Part shown: positions 27,835-36,400 of the stretch, piece after piece
Layout of the letters: every line of letters begins with the position of its first letter
Position numbering within the stretch: position 1 is the first letter of the stretch
NCBI GenBank assembly: GCA_947632125.1
Contig: CANRNV010000003.1
Location: 1-56,000, forward strand
Origin: an uncultured Clostridia bacterium
Lineage (GTDB): Bacteria; Bacillota; Clostridia; Christensenellales; Pumilibacteraceae
Reading direction: 5' to 3'
DNA length: 56,000 bases
The notes under the pieces: generated by a model
Told to the model about the DNA's origin: nothing
The model's input: the letters and a program-made list of their open reading frames with translations, nothing else
The model's database searches: none
Translations under genes and position numbers: made by a program

Positions 27835-28199
27835 GTTTGGTTTTTACTTTTTTTGATTTTACTTTTTTTGTAAAAAAAGTAAACAAAAAAACTTTTGAGG
27901 GCGAAAACTCGGAAAATACTTTCCGAGTTTTCGCTCAAAATTTTCTTGTTCGCTGTTTTGCAATAATTTACCAATCGGAGCGAAGCGACACCAATAAAAA
28001 AGGCGCCCTTTGTTGTCAACAAGTGGAGCCGGCGACGCAGAGCATAGCGTGCTCCGACTGAGGGGGGACCTTATAAAAAGTATAAAAATAACGGGACACT
28101 TTTCAGTATCCCGTTAAGTTCCATATCGTACATCCCTATAGATATGAATATAAGCTGCGGCATACCCTTGCTATGCCGCTTGGCTTCTTTTTGTAAGTT
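27835..28199. repeat. Repeat-rich intergenic region (365 bp)
   Basis: No gene is seen. It holds a 12-bp A/T palindrome (27858-27883), a 15-bp perfect hairpin extended by a bulged TTTTGA/TCAAAA clamp (27893-27940, arms 27901-27915 and 27920-27934), a copy of a shared CCCCTCAGTC/GCCGGC motif in reverse orientation (28021-28070) with its hairpin GAGCA-TAGCG-TGCTC (28040-28054), a small AACGGGA/TCCCGTT hairpin (28090-28115), and a terminator-like hairpin (28157-28191). The 27858-27900 part matches the ends of the elements at 29091 and 40943. Confidence 0.6.
28157..28191 (+). terminator. Terminator-like hairpin between the lipid kinase and the pilin
   Basis: GCGGCATA / TATGCCGC, perfect 8-bp stem with seven-base loop, then a T-rich stretch on the plus strand. 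It separates two convergent genes; on the minus strand it lacks a good T run. Confidence 0.45.
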
Positions 28200-28619
28200 T
28201 TAAGTTGTTTTGTTTGTAATTCCCTCAATATCTGTATTGTTTATATGCAACTTAACAGTATAGCCACCCTTATTTGTTTTTTCTTCCGATGCTACGCAAG
28301 AATCTTCATTCGGTGATGCTGCCGTCACTTCAACTTTCATAGATTTAATCTCGCCTTGCGCGGTAATTTCGGCTTCAACATTCCAACCGTTTTTCTTAGC
28401 ATCTGCAGTCCAAACATTTTTAGTATCACCGCTTTTTTCAAGCAAGTAAACGGCAGCAGCGCCTCTTACGGCACGAATGTTGGCGTTATCTCTTGCTTCT
28501 TGCGCCCTGTCCAATGCTCCTACAAAGAGGGGAATTGCAATGGCGGTAAGAACTGCGATGATAGCGACTACTATCAAGAGTTCTGCAAGCGTAAAGCCTT
28601 TTTTGTTCATTTTTTTCAT
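28200..28619 (-). CDS. Type IV pilin-like / type II secretion pseudopilin-like protein
   Basis: A 139-residue protein. MKKMNKKG|FTLAELLIVVAIIAVL is a textbook prepilin peptidase site followed by the N-terminal helix (Glu5 of the mature protein present). The rest is a short globular head with one Cys near the C terminus. ATG 28619 is set by AGGAG eight bases upstream; nine more codons are open before it. No prepilin peptidase, ATPase, PilC/GspF or other pilin gene is in the window, so it is an orphan here. AT-rich, Lys/Asn-rich codons differ from its neighbours. Confidence 0.85.
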   Translation of the reverse strand: MKKMNKKGFTLAELLIVVAIIAVLTAIAIPLFVGALDRAQEARDNANIRAVRGAAAVYLLEKSGDTKNVWTADAKKNGWNVEAEITAQGEIKSMKVEVTAASPNEDSCVASEEKTNKGGYTVKLHINNTDIEGITNKTT

Positions 28620-28739
28620 TGTTTTTTCTCCTTTATAAAAAATCATGATTTTTGTCGCGCCGTCGGGACGTCACGGCGTTATGACCGTATGTAGTTTCGT
28701 ACATAACTCATCCACGGAGAAAAACATGTCGTGTAAAAC

Positions 28740-28764
28740 TACGTAGAATAAGTTATTCTATGTA
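28740..28764. repeat. Palindrome A, 12-bp arms
   Basis: TACGTAGAATAA, one base, TTATTCTATGTA (one G-U). It lies 121 bases upstream of the pilin start and is followed by CTTTTA on the plus strand. It is the near-copy of palindrome B 157 bases away. Confidence 0.7.
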
Positions 28765-28856
28765 CTTTTATCGGCTATACCCGTACAAAGAAAATTTGAT
28801 GTATGCTTTATTTTCGTATAATTTTGAAATAAAATTAAAAAAACCGATTCAAACGG

Positions 28857-28885
28857 TTGACATAAAGTGGGAAATCAAGTAGAAT
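28857..28885 (+). promoter_or_regulatory. Orphan sigma-A promoter
   Basis: TTGACA (28857-28862), 17-base spacer, TAGAAT (28880-28885). Predicted start near 28892. No open reading frame with a ribosome site follows; palindrome B begins five bases later. Confidence 0.7.
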
Positions 28886-28891
28886 ATAAGC

Positions 28892-28933
28892 AGTTCAAGT
28901 ACATAGAATAACTTATTCTATGTACTTTTTTTC
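28892..28933 (+). ncRNA. Candidate very short hairpin RNA
   Basis: From the predicted start of the orphan promoter the transcript would enter a perfect 15-bp palindrome (AAGTACATAGAATAA / TTATTCTATGTACTT, 28897-28927) directly followed by seven T. This is the shape of an intrinsic terminator and would give an RNA of about 40 bases; with read-through it would stop at the next terminator (28962-28998), giving about 105 bases. No known RNA family is recognised. Confidence 0.4.
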
Positions 28934-28961
28934 GTCCTTTCTTTCACAATTGAAAATAGCC

Positions 28962-28998
28962 AAAACCCCTCGTTTTCCGCTAAAACAAGGGGTTTTTT
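28962..28998 (+). terminator. Strong intrinsic terminator
   Basis: A 15-bp stem (AAAACCCCTCGTTTT / AAAACAAGGGGTTTT, one mismatch), five-base loop, then T6 on the plus strand. No gene precedes it except the candidate small RNA. Confidence 0.7.
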
Positions 28999-29090
28999 AT
29001 AGGTTTTTGGGTGATATTATTGATTTTTGTTTTTGCAAAAATTATTTCTCAATTTGATACTTCATAATTCCGTCACAATTGAGTTTTTGC

Positions 29091-29632
29091 TTTGAAAGTA
29101 GTCTGCTTTTTGTAAAGGGCAGAGCAAAAATTTTTGAGAGCGGATATGCGCTCCTTTTCTCCCCTTACCCCGTTTCGCTTGTAAGTGTGGGGTGGGCGGG
29201 CGTGACGTTTCTATATTTACACCACTTCGCTTGCGAGTGTTTTCAAGCGGCGAATCCCCTCAGTCACAGCACGCTAACGCTTAGCTGTGCCGGCGCCCCT
29301 TAGCTTCGTCGCAGTCTTCGCTATTCTCACCCCACGAGTACAAGTATCTCGTGGGGACCCCGATGGCTGTTTGCAAATAAATTCGCAAACGAGCCGTTTA
29401 TGCTTGCCTGCTCCTCTTCGCTTGCGTACAAGTATCGCAAGCGAGGTTCGTTATTCGGGCGTTACGTGCCTTATCGGCGTTAACTGTTATTTTTGCGCTT
29501 TGTTTTTATAAGGTGCAAAACAGTGGACAAAAAGGTTTTATTTAGCGGCGAGGTTGAAAAGTATTTTTCTACCTCGCCGCAGATAAAAGTTTTTTGAGGC
29601 AACTTTTTTACAAAAAAGTTGCAAAAACAGCT
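29091..29632. repeat. Hairpin-rich repeat element, about 540 bp
   Basis: It is bounded by two hairpin ends of the same kind in inverted orientation: CTGCTTTTTG...GGGCAG followed by AGCAAAAATTTTTGAGAGCGG at the left, and TTTTTTGAGGCAAC...GTTGC at the right (29599-29622). Inside are hairpins at 29265-29289, 29330-29356, 29419-29443 and 29545-29580, and a motif (29157-29195) also present in the element at 40943. No coding frame with a ribosome site is seen. Its right end stops at the lipoprotein stop codon. Confidence 0.6.
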
Positions 29633-30638
29633 ATTTGGAAATGTCTATTGAATAGTCGGATAAGATATAGTCGGTAAAATTGGTATAATGGGGGTTGCGA
29701 TCGGGGATCGTTTCCCTAGTGGTGTACTGAACGGGGATAAGGTGGGAATATTTGACATCGCTGCCCTCATAGCACTTATAGTCGCATTTGGAGTAAGCCG
29801 CGTTAAGAACCGAGCCCGTTTTTACGCCATTGATGATGATCGAAACGTCATAGCAGCCGACAAGTTTTTCGGCATCGTCTATTTGTCCCTCTTCGCTTGC
29901 TTCGAAGCCGCCGAAGAGAGTATCGTTGTTTTCGATCTTAACGTTTTGCGACTTATTGGCGCAACTTACGATAAGCGGGTAGGTGACGAGCTTGCCGAGA
30001 AGGAAGCTATCGTACCAATTTACGACATTGATATTTTCGCTGAAAGAACTCGGAGAAGTGTTGAGCTTGTCGAGCGTGCGGACATAGTAGTAAAGATAGT
30101 CGTTGTCGAAGTAGTAAGCCTTGTTGAATTTAAGCGTCTTTTGACTGCCGTTACTGTCGGTATATGTGGCGACAAGCTTGCCGTCCTCGTCGGCATTGAG
30201 ATAATCCGCCTCGTAGCTGTAATTAAGCGAGGGGTCGGACCCGATCTCGGCTTTTTTCTTCGTGGAAATAGCGCGCATATTATTGTCGAACCGAGCCTCC
30301 GACCAAACGGAATCGGTCTTGCCTATATAATTTTCTTCGAGCAATTCGCTTGTGCCGTAGGTGATGGTAAAATCCATTACAAGCGAAAATTCGGCGTCCG
30401 AAATTTTGGTGAGAGTATAGGTCAATATGCCGCTTGTCGAAACGGCTTCCGAACTGCCGTCCGCATATGTCGCATATCTCGTGACGTCGTAGGTGCATTT
30501 TTCCGACTTGAAGTATCGGGACGCTATCCAAGGTCTGGATTGTGTTATCGCAGCCTCGGGGACCGTCGTGGGAGCGCAAGCTGAAAGCAATATCATGCAT
30601 AAAAGCAAGGATGAGATCAATGCAAAAACTTTTTTCAT
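29631..30638 (-). CDS. Secreted lipoprotein of unknown function
   Basis: A 335-residue protein. MKKVFALISSLLLCMILLSAC is a lipoprotein signal peptide with lipobox LSAC (Cys21), so it should be anchored on the outer face of the membrane by Lgt. The mature part is polar, rich in Tyr/Asp/Ser, and beta-rich by composition (KCTYDVTRYATYADGS, YTYTLTK-like strands); no catalytic motif or known domain is recognised. CGGAGATAACC precedes ATG 30638. It has its own promoter (30667-30695), divergent from addB, and its 3' end abuts a repeat element. Confidence 0.8.
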   Translation of the reverse strand: MKKVFALISSLLLCMILLSACAPTTVPEAAITQSRPWIASRYFKSEKCTYDVTRYATYADGSSEAVSTSGILTYTLTKISDAEFSLVMDFTITYGTSELLEENYIGKTDSVWSEARFDNNMRAISTKKKAEIGSDPSLNYSYEADYLNADEDGKLVATYTDSNGSQKTLKFNKAYYFDNDYLYYYVRTLDKLNTSPSSFSENINVVNWYDSFLLGKLVTYPLIVSCANKSQNVKIENNDTLFGGFEASEEGQIDDAEKLVGCYDVSIIINGVKTGSVLNAAYSKCDYKCYEGSDVKYSHLIPVQYTTRETIPDRNPHYTNFTDYILSDYSIDISK

Positions 30639-30666
30639 GGTTATCTCCGAAAAGTCAATTTTTTAT

Positions 30667-30695
30667 AGTGTACCATATTTTGCTTGATTTGGCAA
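30667..30695 (-). promoter_or_regulatory. Promoter of the lipoprotein gene
   Basis: TTGCCA (30695-30690), 17-base spacer, TACACT (30672-30667) on the minus strand. It overlaps the addB promoter by 12 bases, so the two polymerases should exclude each other. Confidence 0.55.
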
Positions 30696-30712
30696 TTCAA
30701 TTAAGTTACAAT
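30684..30712 (+). promoter_or_regulatory. Promoter of addB, -10 only 7 bases before the ATG
   Basis: TTGATT (30684-30689), 17-base spacer, TACAAT (30707-30712). ATG 30720 follows after ATAGGGG, so the transcript would start at or next to the start codon. Confidence 0.6.
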
Positions 30713-30719
30713 ATAGGGG

Positions 30720-33476
30720 ATGAATACAAATTTTATTTATTCGACAAACTATTCGGACGCGCTGAGGCAGGTTGTGGAAAAGATCTCGGCACGAAAAGCG
30801 GACCTAAACGTAAGGCACTTGTTTATTGTGCCCGAACGCTACACTCTGCTTGCCGAGAAGCGTCTTTACGAACTGTGCGAGGGTTCGTTCGACGTCGAGG
30901 TGCTTTCGCCGAGCCGACTGTTTTACAAGATGAAGATCTCCACGCCGCTTATCAGCCGCGAGGGGGCTATCATGCTGCTAAGGGGCATGTTGCCCAATAT
31001 CAAGCTCGAATGTTTCGGCAAGGCGGCTTCGTTTCGGGGCTTTTGCGAAAAGCTTTACGATGCCATAAACGACCTTGCGGCTTTCGGCGTTTTGCCCGAG
31101 GATATGCCGTCGTACCCGCCCAAGCTAAACGACCTCAAAACGGTCTACGCTCAATACCTCTCGGCAATAGAGGGCAGGTTCGTCGACAGCATGGGCAAGC
31201 TTAAACTTATCGCAAAGTACGCCGAAACAAGCGAGTATCTTAGCAATGTGCACGTGTACATAGCCAATTTCGACTACGTGGACGCCGCGACGAGGCAGGT
31301 GTTCGACAAACTCAAAGAGCGGGCTCTTTCGTACACCGAATGTTGCGTAAAAAGCACAGGCGAGCGGGACAAAAAACTCAAAGCGGAGAAGTTTTACGGT
31401 GACGGGGCTCCCGCCGTCAAGGAGGTCGCAAAGCGCCTCAGATTTATGGCGTATCGCGGAGTGAGATACGAGGACATGGCGGTCATAATGGGCAATGCCG
31501 ACCCCGCGAGAGTAAAGCGCATATTCACCGAATTCGGAATTCCGCACTTCATCGCCGAGAGCAAGAGGCTTATCGACCATCCGCTTTCGTCATTTATCAT
31601 AAGATTGTTCGATTGCGCCAAGAGTTTTAAGCGAGAGGCGGTAATCGAACTCAGCAAAAATATGTACATGAACATAAGCAAGCGCGATGCCGACTTGTTC
31701 GAAAACCACATATATAAAAATCTCATCAATTACAAGGACTTTCTTCTGCCTTTCAACGAGTGCGAGGACACTCGAATAAAACTCGTTTCCATAGTGAACA
31801 AAGCCGCTCAAAAGATGAAGAACGTGTCGGACGCAGCCTCGCTTAGGACGCTTATAACCGAACTTTTTGCCGACATGGGTGCCGAAAAGCTGACTACGGA
31901 AGCGTTCGGCTCATCGGTCACGGACAAGATGACGGCGCTTATCGATCTTATGGAGCAGGTGGGCATAAAGGGCAACTTCGACTTTGTGTTCTCGGTTTTC
32001 ACCGAGGGGCTCAAAGCCACCAAGCTGAACGAACTTCCCTACGAGGGCGGCGTCATCGTGGGCGACCCCGGACTGTTTCGGGGCGGACGATACGAGTTTG
32101 TCGCCGTGCTCGGCTTCGACGACGGCTTCTTGCCGCAGATCTACGACGACAGTTCGCTTATCGGCGACGAGGAAAAGGCGTATTTTACCATGGAGCGCGT
32201 GGAGGAGATAAATTTACGGTACGAAGCCGAACTCTACGCCTGCCTTTTCTCCGCCTCGCACGTCTTTGCCACCTACGTCGAGCCGTCGGGCATGATGAAC
32301 GAGTTGTTCCAATCGGCTAAGGACGTTTCGCTCTACGAAAACGACGGGCTCGAAGCGCGGACATTGAACGCGGGCTGCTTTAAGCACGCCAAGGAACTTT
32401 TGATCATGCTCGGAAGCGGTATCAAGGCGGGTACGGAACGGGACAGGGAGTTTATGGCTGCCCTGTTCGAGGCTACGGGCAGGGACGACAAACTCTTCTT
32501 GCAACAGCGGGTGGAGCAGATCGACGACGGCGAAAAGCTCTTTTTCCCGAACGGCAGCACCAGCGTAAGCAGGCTGCAAAGCTACTTCGCCTGTCCCTTT
32601 TTGAACTTCGTGACCTACGGCTTGCAGCTGCAAAGGCGGGACAAGGGCGAGGTCACTCCGCTCGACGAGGGCGACCTCATGCACCGCATAGCCGAACTCG
32701 TGATAAGGAACGGGGGCGACATAAGCAAGCAGGTGGATAAAGCGGTCGACACGCTGAAAAGCGGCATAGGCAAGCTTGCTCTGCCGTCCAACGCTCAAAG
32801 ACTGAACGAACTCAAAGCCGAAGCCAAAGAGGCGCTCGGTATTCTGTCGTCGCACCTGAAAAAGGGCAAGTTCGTTTCGATGGGGCAGGAGATCCCGTTC
32901 TCCGCCACCATAGGGGGAATGAAGATAAGCGGCAAGATAGACTATGCCGACTGCTTCGGCGACTACATAAGGATAATAGACTACAAGACGGGCAGTGCGG
33001 CTTGGGATCTGTCCGACATATATTACGGCAAGAAGATCCAGCTGCCCGTTTACATGGCGGTCGAAACGAGCAAGGGCAAAAAGAAAGCGGCAATGTTTTT
33101 GTATCCGCTCCACGCTCAGTGGCTCAGCGACAGATTCAGTCATCGCTTTACGGGCTTTATTTTGGAGGGCGAGGAGATAGCTTCGGCGATCGACCCCACG
33201 TACAAAACGGAGGAGAGCGAGGTGTATAGGCTGACGACACCCTCGGGCAAGGCGGTGGCGGACAAGACCGTTTTGTCGAGCGAGGAGTTTGACTGTGTCG
33301 TGGATTATGCGATACGGGTTTGCGTCCGTGCCGTCGAGGAGATAAAAAGCGGGTTCATAGCCCCCTCGGCTGACCCCAAAACGTGCAATTACTGTGAGTT
33401 CGGGTGTCTGTGCGCCGCCAAACGCATAAGAGAATTTTTGCCCGTAAAAAAATCGTCGTTTAAGGAGTTAAAATGA
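30720..33476 (+). CDS. addB: AddB-like subunit of the AddAB helicase-nuclease
   Basis: A 918-residue partner of AddA in double-strand break repair; it processes DNA ends and yields 3' tails for RecA. The C-terminal PD-(D/E)xK nuclease has YADCFGDYIRIIDYKTG. An iron-sulfur site is intact: one Cys in YFACPFLNF and the C-terminal CNYCEFGCLC (CxxC-x5-C). The N terminus (FIYSTNYSDALRQVV) has no Walker A GxGKT, unlike Bacillus AddB, and the protein is about 250 residues shorter than it. It overlaps addA by four bases (ATGA). The start has AGGGG touching the ATG, too close for normal Shine-Dalgarno pairing. Confidence 0.88.
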   Translation: MNTNFIYSTNYSDALRQVVEKISARKADLNVRHLFIVPERYTLLAEKRLYELCEGSFDVEVLSPSRLFYKMKISTPLISREGAIMLLRGMLPNIKLECFGKAASFRGFCEKLYDAINDLAAFGVLPEDMPSYPPKLNDLKTVYAQYLSAIEGRFVDSMGKLKLIAKYAETSEYLSNVHVYIANFDYVDAATRQVFDKLKERALSYTECCVKSTGERDKKLKAEKFYGDGAPAVKEVAKRLRFMAYRGVRYEDMAVIMGNADPARVKRIFTEFGIPHFIAESKRLIDHPLSSFIIRLFDCAKSFKREAVIELSKNMYMNISKRDADLFENHIYKNLINYKDFLLPFNECEDTRIKLVSIVNKAAQKMKNVSDAASLRTLITELFADMGAEKLTTEAFGSSVTDKMTALIDLMEQVGIKGNFDFVFSVFTEGLKATKLNELPYEGGVIVGDPGLFRGGRYEFVAVLGFDDGFLPQIYDDSSLIGDEEKAYFTMERVEEINLRYEAELYACLFSASHVFATYVEPSGMMNELFQSAKDVSLYENDGLEARTLNAGCFKHAKELLIMLGSGIKAGTERDREFMAALFEATGRDDKLFLQQRVEQIDDGEKLFFPNGSTSVSRLQSYFACPFLNFVTYGLQLQRRDKGEVTPLDEGDLMHRIAELVIRNGGDISKQVDKAVDTLKSGIGKLALPSNAQRLNELKAEAKEALGILSSHLKKGKFVSMGQEIPFSATIGGMKISGKIDYADCFGDYIRIIDYKTGSAAWDLSDIYYGKKIQLPVYMAVETSKGKKKAAMFLYPLHAQWLSDRFSHRFTGFILEGEEIASAIDPTYKTEESEVYRLTTPSGKAVADKTVLSSEEFDCVVDYAIRVCVRAVEEIKSGFIAPSADPKTCNYCEFGCLCAAKRIREFLPVKKSSFKELK

Positions 33477-36400
33477 GCATTGCCGATATAAAATGGTCCG
33501 AAAACCAGCGCAAAATTATTATGTCGAACGACAAACGTATACTCGTTTCGGCTTCGGCGGGCAGCGGCAAGACCACGGTCATGATAGCGCGGATCTTGCG
33601 TTTGATACTCGAGGGGCATAAGCTTAGCAATATGCTCATTTGCACGTTCACCCGAGCCGCCGCAGCCGATATGCGCTCTAAGCTGTACAAGGAGTTGGTC
33701 GATTTTTATCACAACGGCAAGTGCGACAAGGCAAAAGCCGAACTTGTAAAAAACGCGCTCAAAGAGCTGTCCGCCGCCGACATTTCGACCATAGACAGCT
33801 TTTGTCAACACCTTGTCGGCAAGTACTTTTACCTTATAGGCGTGGATCCGCAGTTCGAGGTGGTGGCGGGCGACAGCTATATCATGCAAAAGCGAGCGAT
33901 CGAAAACGCCGTTTCCGAGATGAGCGGCGAGGCGTTTGACAAGCTTAGGACCATTCTCAGGGCAAAGCACAGCGACGCCGCTCTTTCGGACGCGATAATG
34001 TCGATAATGGAGTACGACAGCATAAACCTCTCGCCGGTAAGCAACCGGTACGACGGCGACGAGATAAAGAGGGCAACGGACGAATTGACAGAGGGCGAAA
34101 GGCAGAAGATCATGCGCTCGATCGACTTGCTCTTTAAGGGCGACGACTTCGGCAAACGTAAGGAACTGTGCGAATATTTGGCTACGGGCAAAAAGAACTT
34201 TACGCCCCTTGTCAAGGGCTGCCCCGTCAACACGGGGATAGAATACTTAAAGGATCGGATCGAAAAGTTTTATAAACTCAAAGCCACCGTGTCCGAACTG
34301 AAACCGCAATCGCAATCGGAGCAGCTTATACAGGCTCTTCTCGACGCGGCGGCGCTGTCCAAGCGGCTTTATTCCGAGGAAAAGCAGCGGAAAAATCAGG
34401 TAGACTTTGCCGATTTGGAGAGATACGCCCTCGACATTTTGCTCAGCGGCGAAAAGGAAGTGCGCAGCAAATACAAGTATGTCTTTGTCGACGAGTATCA
34501 AGACATAAACCCGCTTCAAGAGCGACTTATTACCGAACTGTCGCTCGACGCCGACTTGTTTATGGTGGGCGACCTCAAACAGAGCATCTATGCTTTCCGA
34601 GGTTGCGAGCCGAGGTTTTTTAAGGAGAAGTACGAAAGCTTTACGGTCGGAAGCGGCGGGACGGCGTTCGATCTCGACGTCAACTATCGCAGCGGCAAGG
34701 CGATAATCTCCTTTGTCAACGAGGTCTTTGTGCCCGTCATGAAGAGGGAATTCGGCGGCACCGATTACGCAAAAAATCCCATGGTCGCTTGCAGTGACAA
34801 AGAGGGGAGCGCGACCCTTCACGTCATAAAGGGCTCGATAAAAAGCGAAGAGTTGCACGGCGTGTACAGCGTGAAAGATCACGACATGTCCAAGATGAGC
34901 AAAAACAAAGCCGAGTGCATCGAGGTCGCTCGGAGGGTAAAGGAACTCGTCGAAAAAGGAGCGGACTTTTGCGACATAGCCATACTGTCCCGCAAACTCA
35001 CCGCGCCCGTTTTTCAACTTGCCGAATTGCTTTTAGACATGGGCGTGCCCGTATCGATCGGCGAAAGCGCGTACTTTTTGCAGCGACCCGAAACGGGTCA
35101 ACTCATAGCCTTTTTGCAGCTCATCGACTCCCATATGGACGATCGCGCGCTTGCCGTGAGTATGCTTTCGCCCCTCGGCGGATTTAACGAAAACGAACTC
35201 GGCAAGATACGATTGGGACGAAGCGGATCGTTTTACGAGTGCGCTCTTAAAGCGGCATCGTCCGACGAAAAGGTGCGGGCGTTCTTCGATAAACTCGACC
35301 GCTACACCGCTTTGAGCCAAAAGGTCGGGGCGGACGAACTGTGCGCGGCAATCGTTTCGGAGTGCGGATACTTCAACTACGCATTTTCGCTCGGCGAGGC
35401 GGCTGCCGAGGTCCTCGACAAGTTCCTCGAATATTTGGGCGGCGTGCCGGTCAAAAGCAGTCTTTACGCCACACTCAGGTACATCGAGGAGCACAATCCG
35501 TTCGTCGAATTGTCGGGCGAGGCTAACGCGGTAAGAATAATGACCGTTCATAAGAGCAAGGGGCTCGAATTCAAGCACGTGCTGGCGGTGGGACTTAACA
35601 GCTTCAACGACGTCGATCTGCATATGTCGATATGCGCTTCCGATCATCTGATAATGAACGTGTTCGATGCTCGTGCCGAGTACCTCAGCGACGCAATGCT
35701 GCTGTACAGAATGAGGCAAAAGCAAAAAAGATTCGAAGAGGAACTTCGCATTTTGTACGTCGCCTTGACGCGGGCAAAGGAAAGCTTGGACGTCTTTGTC
35801 ACTCTGCCCGGAAAAGACAATATGATAGACGCGTATGCCGACTGCGGACCCGATATCATAGACTTTGCGTCGGTCACCGCTCCGTCAAGATGGCTCGTCG
35901 CCGCTTTGCCGAATGCCGTATATCGCGACATAGCGCAAATCGAGGTCGAAAAAGCCGAGCCGCGCAACGTGCTTATCGCCAAGGCGGATGAGGAACTTGC
36001 GGCTGAGCTGAAAAACTACTTCGACTTCGCCGCTCCGCCCGCCGCGCCCGCCAAAAGCTATGTAAGCAAGCTTGCCCACAGCGACGACGAGCCGGCGGTC
36101 GTAATGTTTACGGAGGACCACTTGGAGGGCGACGCTCGGGAGAGGGGCAATGCGTATCATCGCGCGCTCGAAAATATCGACTTTGCCTCGCCCGACCTTG
36201 CCGCCGTATCAAATGGCGACCTTAAACTCATCGACACCGACAAGCTGCTTGACGCCGCACGCAATATGAGCGGGCTCAAAGGGAGCGTCTACAAGGAGAA
36301 GCCGTTTATGTTAAGGCTCGAAGCCAAGCAGCTCGGGTATGACGGGGGCTTTGTGCTCGTTCAGGGCGTGATCGATTTGCTTGTGATCGACGGCGACGAG

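Larger units (their letters stand above)
28620..29090. other. Non-coding region with two palindromes and an orphan promoter
   Basis: No protein gene is visible. Contents: palindrome A (28740-28764, arms TACGTAGAATAA / TTATTCTATGTA), an orphan promoter (28857-28885), palindrome B (28897-28927) and a strong terminator (28962-28998). Palindromes A and B share the core TAGAATAA/TTATTCTA and would be leader elements for the pilin (A, minus strand) and for a small plus-strand RNA (B). No clear promoter for the pilin gene itself was found. Confidence 0.55.

Noticed and set aside
28620..29090. Protein-coding gene in the 1-kb gap before the lipoprotein
   Set aside because: No frame has a start with a ribosome site; the sequence is dominated by palindromes and AT-rich tracts.
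29091..29632. Integron attC array
   Set aside because: Hairpins are present, but there are no cassette genes, the core-site consensus is missing, and the nearest recombinase lacks an IntI-type context.
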